Source of the DNA: Takakia lepidozioides
Taxonomy: Eukaryota; Streptophyta; Takakiopsida; Takakiales; Takakiaceae
Assembly: GCA_030704615.1 (NCBI GenBank)
Contig: CM060733.1
Coordinates: 65,660,001-65,724,000, forward strand
Length of the DNA: 64,000 bases
Direction: 5' to 3'
A program made the translations under genes and the position numbers. Below the pieces are notes generated by a model that had not been told where the DNA came from, did not search any database, and worked only from the letters and a program-made list of their open reading frames with translations. Shown here piece after piece: positions 23,793-34,707 of this stretch (position 1 is the stretch's first letter; every line of letters begins with the position of its first letter).

Positions 23793-25085
23793 TCATTTTC
23801 TCCAGTCATACTCTTTGACTCCTCGAGGTCTTCTCATAGCAGGTAGTCTACTAGATTTCTTAGTGGTGATTTGTATCTTGCGCTTCCCATCATGCACAGT
23901 TAGCAACTGGGAATTCCAGTCATGGAATACCCTGGCCTGTTTCAGCCATGGTTGACCTAGCAATAAGGAGTAAGCTTCCATGACATCATCTATTTTCAAT
24001 ACAGTCACTGTGATTTTAAAGATCATCTTTTGAATCTGTATCTTGACTCCTCTTATCAAGCCTAATGGCTGAACACTTCTTTGATCTGCCATTGTTATTG
24101 TGAATGGGGCTGGTTTCATGATACTTAGACCAAGCTTCAGCCTTAATTGGTCTGTCATGATATTCACTCCAGAGCCTCCATCTATCAGTACATCAGTCAG
24201 GTCTGTGCTTCCAATTCTCAATTGGATTACTGGCATTGAATCATCAAAGTCCATGACTGTTTCTCGCCCTTCCGGCTTCACATTATAACTGGTCACCCTG
24301 CTGTTCATGCCTGTGTTCTCTGTCACATGGGCAATCTGATTGATTGCTTGATACAGGCTGTGCCTACAATGAGGTGCCACAGCCAATAGCTGTCCAATGG
24401 TAATCTCCGCCTTGGACTGACATATTACTTCAGCCAAAGTCCCTTCATTACCCTGCACTTGTGTAGCTTCTTTCTTCACTTCATCTTCACTCTCTTCATC
24501 TTCTCTTCCAGAATCAGAGGATTCTGCCATAGGGATATCAGTACTCTTCTGCATTTCTCTTATGGTATCAGCCACTTCCTTGTGCAGTTCCTTCTCATCT
24601 CTCCAAGCCTCATCATCTTTAGGCACATCATTGCCATCTTCATTATCATCATCTTCCTCATCTACTGGAGGTATTAATTTAGCTTTGCTTCTAGTTACTA
24701 TCATTATACTTTCTTCTAGTACAACACATGGCCTAACCATGTGAGCTGCCACCACTGGGCCCCCCTCATTCACAGGAGCTCTCATGTCATTCTGGTGTCT
24801 AATCCAGAATGACCAGGCTGCCTTGCGATGTTCTGCCTGATTACAATAGTAACACAGTTCTTCACCATTGGGTCCTCGCCCTTGATCTGCTCTGGGATTA
24901 TTTCTATAATCCTGATTCCCTGGCTGGTAATTCCCCCTTGGATTACCCTGATAGTTGCCTCTGGGATTGCCTTGGTAATTCCCTCTTGGATTACCTCTCC
25001 CTTCCATACCATTGTTATAACCACCAAGCCTTCCATAGTGGTCCTGATCATTGTTTCTTCTTGGCTGGGGCTGCACTTGATGCAC
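23793..25085 (-). pseudogene. Zinc-knuckle and protease part of the Tat/Ogre-like element
   Basis: A 430-codon ORF starts with Asn/Gly/Arg-rich repeats, a degenerate knuckle (Cys-Tyr-Tyr-Cys, then His, with the last Cys changed to Trp near 24830), and an acidic linker. The protease core at about 24100-24200 has Val-Leu-Ile-Asp-Gly-Gly-Ser-Gly-Val-Asn-Ile-Met. The Asp-Gly-Gly form is common in the Tat/Athila branch instead of Asp-Thr-Gly. It ends shortly before RT. Confidence 0.8.
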
Positions 25086-25109
25086 CCTTACTTACATAGG
25101 TTCTCTTGC

Positions 25110-26647
25110 AGTTGTTCTTCTGTTGTAGTTACAATTCTCAGTAGAATGGTTATCCATTTTATAGATAGTACAGTGTTTCTCCTTCATGTGGCATTCAGCT
25201 GTGGTATGGCCTTCATTCTGGCATTTTGCACACCAAACACCCTTCCTCCAATGTGTTGCAGCCTCTCATACTTCTTCAAGATCTCCTCCAGCCTTTTCTC
25301 ATAGTTTTCCCTCTTCAACTTTTCCTTCTTCTTACTCTTCATTTTGAGCTCTTGCTCTTCTTCCTCATCTGACTCCTCTTCAGAGTCCTCATCATCCATT
25401 TTCTCTCTTCTGAGCATCCCCAATTGCTCAATTTTGTTGGCTGTTTCAAATGCCTCTTCCACTGTATTATGGGGTAGCATGTCCACTATATTTTGTAATT
25501 CAGGTCTTAATCCACTCACAAACCAGGTCTTCTGTAACCTTGGTGCTGGCACAACAGCCAACTTTCTCATCATCAATTCCATCTTTTCCATGTACTCCTC
25601 AACAGTTTCATGCTTCTTTTGCTTTAACTGTTGTAAACTACCATACACTTCATCCTCAGTTTTGCTTGTCCTAAACCTGTTTCGGAATGTTGTACTAAGG
25701 CCATTCCAGGTTAGGAAATGATTATCAGGAAATCTTGCATACCATTCACTTGCTTTCTTAATAAGTGAACATGGGAACAATCTCATCTTGGCATCATCGC
25801 CATTTTCATTGTTCACAATACACATGTGGTCAAATTGGCTGATGTGTACATCAGGATCCCCTTTTCCTGCATATATTGGAAAAGGTGGTTTTGCCCGTGT
25901 TGGTTGTACCGCCATCTGCGGCCCTACACCCTGCCCACTGACAGGTGCTGGTCCCCCTGCTGGTGCTGGTCCTTGAGGACCTGTTGTAGTAGTGGTGGAA
26001 CTCCCACCAGGTGCTGGCCCCTGAGCACTCCCTGCTACTGGCCCCACTATATTCACAGTATTCCCAGCTCCAGTTGCACTACTTCCCACACTCCCTGTCC
26101 CCCCAGAGCCAGATCCAGGCTGCCCGACTGATCCCCCTGAGCCGACACCTTCGTTGGCCTGTGATCCAAGTGCTCCACTTGATCCAGGTCCAACAGGTTG
26201 GGATGTCCTGGTTGTAGTCTCAACCTCAATTCAATTGCAATGGTGTTGGAGAGTCTGAACTCTCCGTTGGCTCTGCCACATCCTCCCCTCCTCTTTGTCT
26301 TCTGTTTCAGAAACTGGAGTTCTTGCTTTTGGTGTTCCATGCCAACTCTTATCAAAGATTTTTATCAAATCTTTTATCCAGGGATGTACCTCAGATCTCT
26401 CCCCTCGTGGCTGATCTTCTTCTTGTACCAAATCCCTTAATCTTTCTTGTAAAGAATAAGAATGAGTGGCATCCAACTCTGGTTCCTCCGGTATGGGTGA
26501 TGTACTCTCCGATCTTAATGGTGTGAGAGGTCCAGATGACTCCCCAATGTCTATTCCTCTCTCCCAAAGATATGGATAATTAGCTTTCAAATAACTCTCT
26601 CTCTTTGCTGAATATCTTTGAAGTCTAGCTTCACTTTCATCACTCAT
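25110..26647 (-). pseudogene. Gag of the Tat/Ogre-like element
   Basis: Two adjoining ORFs (26647-26231 and 26089-25184) encode an acidic N-terminal part, a Gly/Pro/Thr-rich linker, and a capsid-type domain (Ala-Ser-Glu-Trp-Tyr, Thr-Phe-Arg-Asn-Arg-Phe, Gly-Leu-Arg-Pro-Glu-Leu). A charged coiled coil follows. A perfect Cys-x2-Cys-x4-His-x4-Cys knuckle lies in another frame at about 25196-25245. A second knuckle directly behind has Tyr in place of its second Cys. Confidence 0.8.
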
Positions 26648-26667
26648 GTCCCATGTCTTTCATATCT

Positions 26668-27360
26668 TCAATGAGGCAATAACCAAAACTCTCTTCTGTA
26701 GTATCTCTCGTATATGCCTGGGTTTCTTTCAAGCTTCAAAGCACCCTTGGCTATACTAGAAGTCTCTATTACCATATAACCATATGGCAAACACGTTTGG
26801 AAAGCTGTTCTTGGTGTAAGTTTGATCCACAAGATATCCTTGGGAATCCAATTCTTTACCAGTACCAACTCTTCATGCATATGAGTGTAAACATTCACTT
26901 TCCGTTCCTCCCAGCCTTCAAACTCCACTCGTTTTATGGATAGCAACGCTATCACATAAACCAGCGTAGGTAACCAACTTGCTCTCCCTCTACAGGCCAC
27001 TTGATAAATCTTTATCACTCCTTTCTCCAGACCCCACTCAGGATCTGCATCATGCACTCTCTTAAGAATGTTTTCTTTGCAACCGTCCGGCAGTTCCAAG
27101 AATCTCTGAAAGAATTCTTTGGACAACCTTTCGTTCTCAGTTCCACAGGGAATTTGATTCACATCAAATTCTTTAATTCTCCAACCACCATGATCCCACC
27201 AGATGCCTGTTACATCTGGTTGTTCTTGACCCAATTCCCCAGTATGGTCGCCAAATGTCGAGCTTTTGCTCACCCATCCCTTCGCTATCCGAGGTGGAAA
27301 CTCCAAGATAGAAGAGTTGTATATCTCTAAGCACTCAGCCCGCTCAGAACAATCAGTCAT
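26668..27360 (-). CDS. ORF1 upstream of gag, Tat/Ogre-like element
   Basis: An uninterrupted ORF of 230 codons starts at 27360 and ends 20 bp before the gag ORF on the same strand. It is rich in Trp, Glu and Lys, with Glu-Phe-Phe-Gln-Arg-Phe-Leu-Glu-Leu-Pro and several Trp-Ile-Pro/Trp-Leu-Pro segments, and has no domain I can name. An extra ORF in front of gag is a hallmark of the Ogre/Tat branch of Ty3 elements, in keeping with the protease and integrase type here. It is the best-preserved ORF of the element; its function is unknown. Confidence 0.65.
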   Translation of the reverse strand: MTDCSERAECLEIYNSSILEFPPRIAKGWVSKSSTFGDHTGELGQEQPDVTGIWWDHGGWRIKEFDVNQIPCGTENERLSKEFFQRFLELPDGCKENILKRVHDADPEWGLEKGVIKIYQVACRGRASWLPTLVYVIALLSIKRVEFEGWEERKVNVYTHMHEELVLVKNWIPKDILWIKLTPRTAFQTCLPYGYMVIETSSIAKGALKLERNPGIYERYYRREFWLLPH

Positions 27361-28205
27361 GACCTACAGCTAGTGAGTCATGGTTGTGCTTCCTATTGGT
27401 ATTTCTTCTTGCCTTCATGTTAGCAATTTACCTTACTGTGTATACTGAAGCATCAGATTGCTTCAGTATCTACCAAGTTCCATTCACTCATCCATTCATT
27501 CCACAGCTTCACTCATGTCTCTCTACTCAGTGTGATTGTATCGAATAAGTATCAGATTATGATTTATCAGGTATCAGGCCAATGCCATGGTGACTCTAAT
27601 CTGCCCTACAATATCACTACAGCTTTGCATGTAACAAGCATCTAATGTTCATCTTTCCTCCTTCACCGTGCTCTCCATCCTTGCTCCCGTTCTTGCTCTC
27701 CGTCTGATCTCCTCTCATGCATGACCAAGAAGCGCTCCCCGTGAAGTGATCCCCTACCTGGTGCTGCTCTGCCTAATCTACCTGCAAGCTGTTCCAACCG
27801 CCTAACTAACTAACTATCACCCCTGAAGTAACACGTTCCCTCTGCAAATGTCGTTCCCACACAGTAGTCCCTGCTAATGATAACCGTTCCCTCCGTGTGC
27901 TGTGACAGACTGTGCCAAACTGTGTTGGGCTGTGACTGTGCCGAGCTGTGACTGGCTGTGTAAAGCTGTGTCGGGCTGTGACTGGCTGTGCAAAGCTGTG
28001 TCGGGTTGTGATAAGCTGTGATAGACTGTGACGGGCTGTGTCGGGCTGTGATAACCCATGACTTGACTGTGTGAGCCTGTCTACCACCCCTAAACATGTG
28101 TGGCCTAAGTCTACCATTTGTAAGTCTGCGCAAAATTAAGGGTACCCCGCAGAACCAGTAAAAGCGTCTAAGTCCCAAACAGCCCTCTAACAAGAGCCCA
28201 TTCCA
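27361..28205. other. Non-coding stretch between the Tat-like element and the LINE
   Basis: No gene is seen. It contains the minisatellite at 27895-28076. It may include the element's 5' leader or LTR, but no repeat partner supports this. Confidence 0.4.
27895..28076. repeat. GGCTGTGACTG-type minisatellite
   Basis: About 180 bp of imperfect repeats around GGCTGTGACTGGCTGTG/TGTGTCGGGCTGTGA. The core resembles the array at 20791-20938, but the flanks do not match. Confidence 0.75.
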
Positions 28206-31200
28206 ATGGGCTTTGACCATGCGCAGGTCTCAGCCACAATATCCATCCCAAACTCTCAAGCTAGGGGGAGAGGAATCTATAGGCTGAACACCTCCCTCCT
28301 CTCCATCCCAGCCTTCAAACATGGATTAGCGCTAGCTTGGGCTCAAGCGGGGAATGGCTCTACCAACCCAGTCGACAGATTCCTTCTCAAGTTGAACGCA
28401 GTAGCAGCAGCCAGCAAAAAGCTTAGCAAACAAATCACGGAAGCCAGGAAAAGGAAGTTCCAAGCCTTGACGAAATGCCTTAAGGTTTGCCAAACCAGAA
28501 TGGAATCCCCTAGATGTGACAAGTCTACTTACCAAACGTATTTGAAGGCAAAGAAGAATATGGAACTCTTCCAATCGCTCAAGGAAGAGAAGTTTAGGCT
28601 CAAGGCTAGTATAAACTGGTCAACAAAGGGTGAGAAGATGACCAAATTTTTTTTTGATAAAGCCAGGCAGAAAAGAGTGGCCCACTCGATCGCGGAACTC
28701 AAGGACCCTATCTCCGGCCATTCAGCAAAAACTCCCAAGGAGCTAGCGGCATTGGCAGCCATCCACTTCAGGAGCCAGTTTCACAGCGATTTGAGCTGCC
28801 AACCCCTAACCCCAGAACAGATCTAGAGCCTAGATCACACCCCTAAACTGATGCATCCCTCGGAGGCCCAGTCGCTGGATGGCGAATTCACGGACATAGA
28901 GCTGCAGGACGCACTGGACAAGCTTCAGATCGGTAAATCCCCGGGCCTTGATGGCATCCCGGCTGAGTTCTATAAATCGTTGTGGACACACATAGCGCAA
29001 GATTATTTTTTGGAGATGGCCAACCACATCTTTCTCACTCGGAGCATGCCACCCCAGCTATCACAAGGGGTCATCATCCTCTTTTTTAAGAAAGGGGACA
29101 GAACAAACATTGGAAATTATAGACCCATAACCCTGCTGAACGTGGCCTACAAGATAATTGCCAAAGCTTTGGCAATCCGCCTGCATCCCCACCTCCCAAT
29201 CATCATTAGACCCAGCCAAACTGGCTTCATTAAGGGCAGATACATACTAGACAACTTGCTGTTGGCCCAGGAAATTCCAGTCTTTGCAAAAAAAACCAAC
29301 CAGGCTATTGCAATGCTCCTTCTTGACTTTGAAAAGGCATTCGATAGAGTGGAGTGGTCCTTCCTACTCGGGGCACTCCACAGGGTTGGAATTTCCTAGG
29401 AGTTCTGCTTAAGGGTTCAAACACTATTGATGGGGTCGTCCAACAGGGCTCTCCTCAATGGGCATCTATCCAAGTCATTTCCACTGCTCCGGTCGGTATG
29501 CCAGGGGTGCCCCCTGTCCCCCTTCCTCTTCATTATAGCAGCAGACACGCTGGGCCATATGATGGAGGCAAGTCACCACATCACAGGTCTTCATATCACA
29601 AATCACTTCACTAGACAGCCGCAGCAAATTAAGGAATCCATGTTCGTAGACGATACGTTCCTAGCTTTACAAGCCACACACTCCAATTTAGATAGTGCCA
29701 GCAGTTTACTACAATCATTCTGCCAGGCCTCTGGATTCAAGGTCAACTGGGGCAAAACGTGTGCCCTTCTCGTGGGAGAAACCTCGGCCTCAACTCTGGG
29801 AGTTGACCCAACTTGGGGGCAGGATAAAGGTCTTAGATGGCTGAAACCAGGGCAATCAACAACCTTGCTAGGTTATACGTATGGCATTGATCTATCAGAT
29901 TTTTGAGGCAACGCAATCCAAATTTAAAACCAAGCTGGCTCATTGGGGCAGCTACCATTTGTCTTTAACTGGTAGGGTGCTGGTAGCCAATCAGGTCCTA
30001 TCAGCTGGCCAATGATATTTCGCCTCAGCATGGAGGCCCAACGAAATGCAAGTGAATGAAATGAAAAAGCTCATGCGCAACTTTGTCTGGGGGGCAAAGC
30101 ACCCCTCGGAGAAAAAAAGGCCACAGGTGTCGTGGAAGCAGATATGCCTACCAAAGAAGAAAGGGGGGCTGGGCATTATAGACCCACAAACTCAGTTTAC
30201 TGCTCTCCTAGCGAAATGGATCCCTAGATTTATGGGACCAGAAGGAGGGGCCTGGAAACACCTGGTAAGTGACAACATTGCCTTGGCCTCTCCACTAAAG
30301 ACGGTGATCTGGAACCCTTCTTATAGATGGTTGGTAAATGGCTTCAAACATAAACAAGTCGGATCCCCCCTGTGGACAGCAATTTGGCAGGCATGGGCCA
30401 AGCTCAGGCCCTTTCTTACAAAATCAGACCCGGTATCGTACGAAGAAACCCTCCGCCAATCCCTGTTTCTCAATACCAATACCCCACATACAGATCACAA
30501 AAATCAGGCTCGCAAATGGTTTGCCTGGGAGGTACATGGCATTCATAAAGTCAAACACATCTGGTCGAACGCCAGCTTCCGGTCTAAAGATCAAATTGCA
30601 GCCTCCGTAGGTGCAGTCAAAGCCACCAAGTCATACGATACCATTCTCCGATCAGTGTCTGCACTGTGGCTACCTAACCTTATTAAAGGCCCAGTAATGC
30701 CCAATGACACTTTCTGGACGCTGGAAATAATCAACAGCACTATTACCATTCTGTTTGTCACCGGAAAAACCGAATACCAATTCTCCGGATATCACTTTCA
30801 CTGCGAAGTGAACTCCATGAGGCTTACCCTTCAAAACCGTCAACCCCTAGCCACCCCTCGTTTCACCCACACCCCCATAAGGGTCTGCTGGTGGTCATCC
30901 CCAGCTAAGGAGATGAACCCTCTCCCACCGCTCACCACTTCCCTGATTAGCTGGCTGGCCAGCCAAACATTTGTTTGGATTGGTGGAAGACCCCTACAGG
31001 ATCTGGACATGGACCCCAAAGAATGGCAGTGGAATTTCAGGCCATCCTCCAAGCCATTTTTTGAGTACACAACCAAAAAAGCATACTCGGCAATGCTGAA
31101 CCCCTAGCCCCTATTGGGTAAATGGAACGAAAGATGGAGTCGCCTGAACTTCCAGATTGAAAACTGGAACTCCGTCTGGGGGACGATCTGGAACAAAACA

Positions 31201-31740
31201 AGACCAGCCAAGGTAGCAGCGTTTCTCTGGCAAATAGCAAACAGGGCAATAAAAGTGGGGGAATGGTTGGGATTTGATGCTGCCCTCCTCTGCAATGCTG
31301 TTCGGCTGCCCTAATGGAAACAATAGAGCACTGTCTGTTCCAAACCAGCTGCAGTCTGGCCCCTCGTCGCAAGCTTCTACAGAAAACTAGAACTTCCTCA
31401 CTCCTCGCAAAAATCTACATGGACATACAAATTGAAGCCAGGAAAGCGTGGAAAAAACTATGTACAGATATCGAGAGAGCACGATCGGACCAACAAGCTT
31501 CCCAGCTACACTCTACCTTCATTGCGACCTGGGGACGGAATGGGATGATCTGCAACAGCCCCAATCCGGATCGCTGCGACTGGAACAAACTGCCCCCAAG
31601 GGCTTGGAGAGACGCCACGGGTACCATCCACAGCCTCGCCGGAGTTTGACAGGGATATCAACTGGAAGCACGTTAAGCAATCATCAAAGGCCTCCAGGCT
31701 CAGCTTCCGCTAGGTCCGTCGGGCAAGCAATCCGCTGGAG
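28206..31740 (+). mobile_element. 5'-truncated LINE (non-LTR retrotransposon)
   Basis: The 5' end begins inside the endonuclease (Phe-Asp-His-Ala-Gln-Val, the last conserved block). RT follows at 28851-29906, with Gly-Lys-Ser-Pro-Gly-Leu-Asp-Gly-Ile-Pro, Arg-Pro-Ile-Thr-Leu-Leu-Asn, Phe-Glu-Lys-Ala-Phe-Asp-Arg, and a Phe-Val-Asp-Asp box at about 29645. A long C-terminal part (30046-31640) holds a zf-RVT-like segment. In-frame TAG codons sit at 28824, 29397 and 31105, and a TGA at about 30014. There are frameshifts near 29900 and 31300. It is dead. The 3' end is not sharp; no poly(A) was seen on this strand. Confidence 0.8.
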
Positions 31741-32095
31741 CAGGCCTAACCGTAGCTAGTTTTTGACTGCAGGAGCTATGGTTTTGAGAAACACACATTA
31801 TCGAATCCGGTGGGATCGCCACCACTTAGCAACATTAAGCAAAAAAGCCAAAGGCCTCAGGCCGGACAATTCGTTATTACTCATCATGAGTGGTTAGGCT
31901 CCGAATCATTGACTACGGTGTGTGTGCCTTATGGCGTAATCGGAGGGTGTAATTTTTTCCCTCCCAGTAACCATCTATGTAAGGGCCTAGCCCACCAAAA
32001 ATATTTCAGAATAAAGTTAACCAGGGTTAACCAATATATATATTAAACTCATGTAATTTAAAATACATATTAATAGTTTGATAAAATATACAGTG

Positions 32096-32130
<35 letters not shown>

Positions 32131-32168
32131 CTTTGTTGTTTTGTTTTGTTTTGGAGAACAGGGGCGAG
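31741..32168. other. LINE 3' flank and a run of 33 T
   Basis: No gene. T run at 32098-32130, followed by TTTGTT-type sequence up to the MULE terminus. The T run lies outside the terminal inverted repeat and has no counterpart outside the right end. Confidence 0.5.
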
Positions 32169-32528
32169 GCCTCTCATTTTTGAGTAATTGGGAGTTTATG
32201 TCGCGCGTGTGGGACAGGGCGCGCACGCCCGCAAGGATGCGGGGTCGCCCTCCCCCGCCCCGCCCACCCCCACCTGCCAGCCGCGCACTGCGGTCGGCAG
32301 CCCCGCAGCCGCCCGCGGCCCTGCCCGCCCGCCCTCGCCGCTGGGTCCGCCCGCCATCGGGTCCCCAGTGGGTCTGCCCTTGCTGGGGTCTGCCCAAGCT
32401 TGGTCTGCGAGGTCTGCCGGCAGACCACCCCAGACCGGCACAACAGACCCAGACGCACCCCAGATGATGTGCCGCCCATCTCACCGTGATGCTGCGCTGT
32501 TATCGTAGCCGCCCGGATTTAGGGCATG
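32169..32528 (+). repeat. Left terminal inverted repeat of the MULE
   Basis: It starts GCCTCTCATTTTTGAGTAAT, is very GC-rich inside, and ends near CCGGATTTAGGGCATG. It aligns in inverse orientation with 42323-42624, with small gaps. Near its inner side lies GGTCTGCCGGCAGACC (32411-32426), a perfect 16-bp palindrome of the element's core motif, preceded by three direct copies of the motif. Confidence 0.85.
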
Positions 32529-33194
32529 GCAGCCGCCACCAATTGTGGGCAAAGACTATTTCATCGATCTTTTCCTCCCTCTGGTCTGTTCCTGCCAACG
32601 CGCTTCCATCCTGCCAAGAACGTGCGTGCTGTCGTCCTTCGCTTCCACTTTTCCAGGTCGTATTGCAGGTGCTTTCGAGTGCGCAAAGGGGTATTGCAGT
32701 GTATATGGCAGCGGCCGTCGATGCCCAACCAGAAAGCTTTCTTATACGTCCACTGCGACAATGTCTTCAAACACCAAAAGATGGGCCATTTTCCTGCAAA
32801 GACCTTTACTGGAAGAACGAGAGTCGCTCTGGATACATGGGCTCTCAAGTGCGGGTCCGCACGGCCTGTATTTCCTGGCAGAGAGTGCCCGACTTTGTAC
32901 TTGGAGAGGAGAGTAGAGACGGGTGTTCCACCCAATTTTACATAAATGTGCATGTTAACGCGAAGCCCGGACCGCGAAGAGCTCCAAGAGCTAACACATA
33001 TCTAACCTCTGTCATGTTTGCACCATATTCCCGCACTGCCTCTTTGTTCATGCCCTGTGTTTGTGCTTGCCGGACATGTACATGCATGATATGTAGATAG
33101 GGTTTAGGCTGTCTTACATGCTTGCAGAACTCCATGGGTGTTGATGACATACTCCGATGTCGATGACATACGACCCTGTCCAGGTATCAGTGTT
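32529..33194 (+). other. Possible first exon region of the MULE transposase
   Basis: Overlapping plus-strand ORFs (32486-33100, 32526-32945, 32545-32916) cover this stretch. They share no family motif I can name. The 32526 ORF has a Cys/His-containing middle part, and an N-terminal domain of the transposase is expected about here. The splice to the exon at about 33195 is not certain. A donor and start codon cannot be fixed by eye. Confidence 0.3.
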
Positions 33195-33919
33195 GTTATG
33201 GACCAGAGGACAAGCGCACCAACAATTTGACTGTCACGGATCCTAAAGTCAAGCGAGGAGGTCCGGACGTTGGGGCTGGAAGCAGTAATCCTCACAAAGG
33301 TCCAAGACGAAAGAAAAGCCAATACGGCGAGTCTTACAAGCGTGGGTGTCTCTGTTGTTTCAAAGTCTCGCAATGTTATCTTGCTCCAGACATTGGGGTC
33401 ATCACATATTATAACAACATGCAACACCTGGATGTGTCCGGAAAACCCTCTCATGGCGGATATGCTGAGTTCTAGTTCAGCCGATATGCTTATGCTCCAC
33501 ATATTAGCGAGGAGCTCAAAAAGTGGATCATGGAATGCTTGTCTCAAGGCTTGAGTGTCGCCCAAGTCATGATTGAACGCAAGGAGCACGTCATGCAGAA
33601 CAGTGGCTTGGGAGACGCATGGACACGCGACGACTTTCTCCTCGAGCAAGATGTCCGAAATCTCGCTGAAAAACGAGCCTAGCAGACCTTCAAAAAACGC
33701 GCTGATGACGCACAATCCGTGCGTATGTGGAAAGATCAAAACCCGGACTCGGTCTTCTTCTACCAGGAGGAATCATTGGCACCCACATTTCAACATTTTG
33801 ATGGAGATTTGACCTTCACCATTGGGATTCAGACTCCTTGGCAGCGGCAGAAGATGTTGGACTTGGGCCATGCGCGCATCGTAGCTTGTGACGCTACATT
33901 TGGAACTAACCATCACAAG

Positions 33920-34275
33920 GTCTGCCATTGACCCTCTCCACGGGCTTTTGCTAGCATGATAGCATACTACAATGGTCTCCCACTCTTGTGGTGCATTGCT
34001 TATTTGTCCTCAATCCCGATAGACCTAACTGTTGTAGACCCTGTCCCAGTACACCCTGTTCTAGCAGACCTTCCACTGCACTCTGTTTTAGGGCAGACCC
34101 TTTTGCGTGTTCACCCTGTTATAGTAGACCCTGTGCCTGTTCACCAAGTTGCAGTACACCCTGTGCGTGTTCACCAAGTTGCAATACACCATGTGCGTTT
34201 TCACCCTATTGCAGTAGACCCTGTGCCTGTCGTTACGATACTGGTCTGCTAATTACAAATTGTCATTTCATGCAG
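33920..34275 (+). repeat. Transposase intron 1 built of AGACC-type repeats
   Basis: After the GTCTGC donor the intron is filled with tandem units of the type GTAGACCCTGT/GTTCACCAAGTTGCAGTACACC, with a period near 33 bp, up to a normal branch/acceptor end (TTTCATGCAG). Its removal joins the catalytic-Asp block of exon 1 to Phe-Pro-Leu-Tyr-Thr of exon 2, as in other MULE transposases. Confidence 0.75.
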
Positions 34276-34475
34276 TTCCCCTTGTACACGTTGATGGTGT
34301 TCGACCAATGGTTGAACGGAATTCCGGTTGCATACATTTTGTCAGCACGCAATCGAACATCAGACCTTATCCTGTGGATGCTAGCATTGCGTGATGCCCT
34401 CCTTCAGGAAAAGCCCAACTGGCGGCCAAATGCCTTCATTGTCGACGACGCTCATGCAGAAATCAATGCAATCCG

Positions 34476-34707
34476 GTATGCCACATCTCAATCTGCCCTA
34501 TGGTCTGCTGTATGGTCCGCTGCAAGGTCTACCATGTCTGGTCTGGTATGCCACATCTCATTCTGCCCTATGGTCTGCCCTATCGTCCGCTTCAGGGTAT
34601 GCTATATGGTCTGCCCTATATGGTCTGCCCTATTTAATCTCATGCTTGTGGCAGTGCTGTATACGAATGCCCGGTTCAGGCACTTCTGACTTTGTGGCCG
34701 CATGCAG
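34476..34707 (+). repeat. Transposase intron 2 built of ATGGTCTGCCCTAT repeats
   Basis: Donor GTATGC, acceptor CATGCAG. Between them ATGGTCTGC(CC/TG)TAT recurs at least seven times with variation, together with GTATGCCACATCTCA repeats. Confidence 0.8.

Larger units (their letters stand above)
21034..27360 (-). mobile_element. Tat/Ogre-like Ty3 retrotransposon, non-autonomous
   Basis: On the minus strand the order is ORF1, gag, protease, RT, RNase H, integrase, with no chromodomain, typical of the Tat/Ogre branch. I could not find a pair of LTRs: 20310-21030 and 27370-28200 do not align by eye. No primer-binding site was recognised either. The RT core deletion and several frameshifts show that it is dead. 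Confidence 0.75.

Noticed and set aside
25184-26089. Gag ORF read as a host coiled-coil protein
   Set aside because: Adjacent zinc knuckles, protease, RT and integrase on the same strand show that it belongs to the retrotransposon.
20310-28200. LTR pair for the Tat-like element
   Set aside because: The segments beyond both ends share only the GGCTGTGA minisatellite core. No collinear alignment of the flanks was seen, so no LTRs are called.
32098-32130. T run as the true MULE end or as a poly(A) tail of the LINE
   Set aside because: The right MULE end has no matching run outside the TIR, and a plus-strand LINE should end in A, not T. Its origin stays open.
32017-32508. Several overlapping GC-rich ORFs in the left TIR
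   Set aside because: They arise from GC bias, are open on both strands at once, and the same happens in the right TIR. No domain is present.
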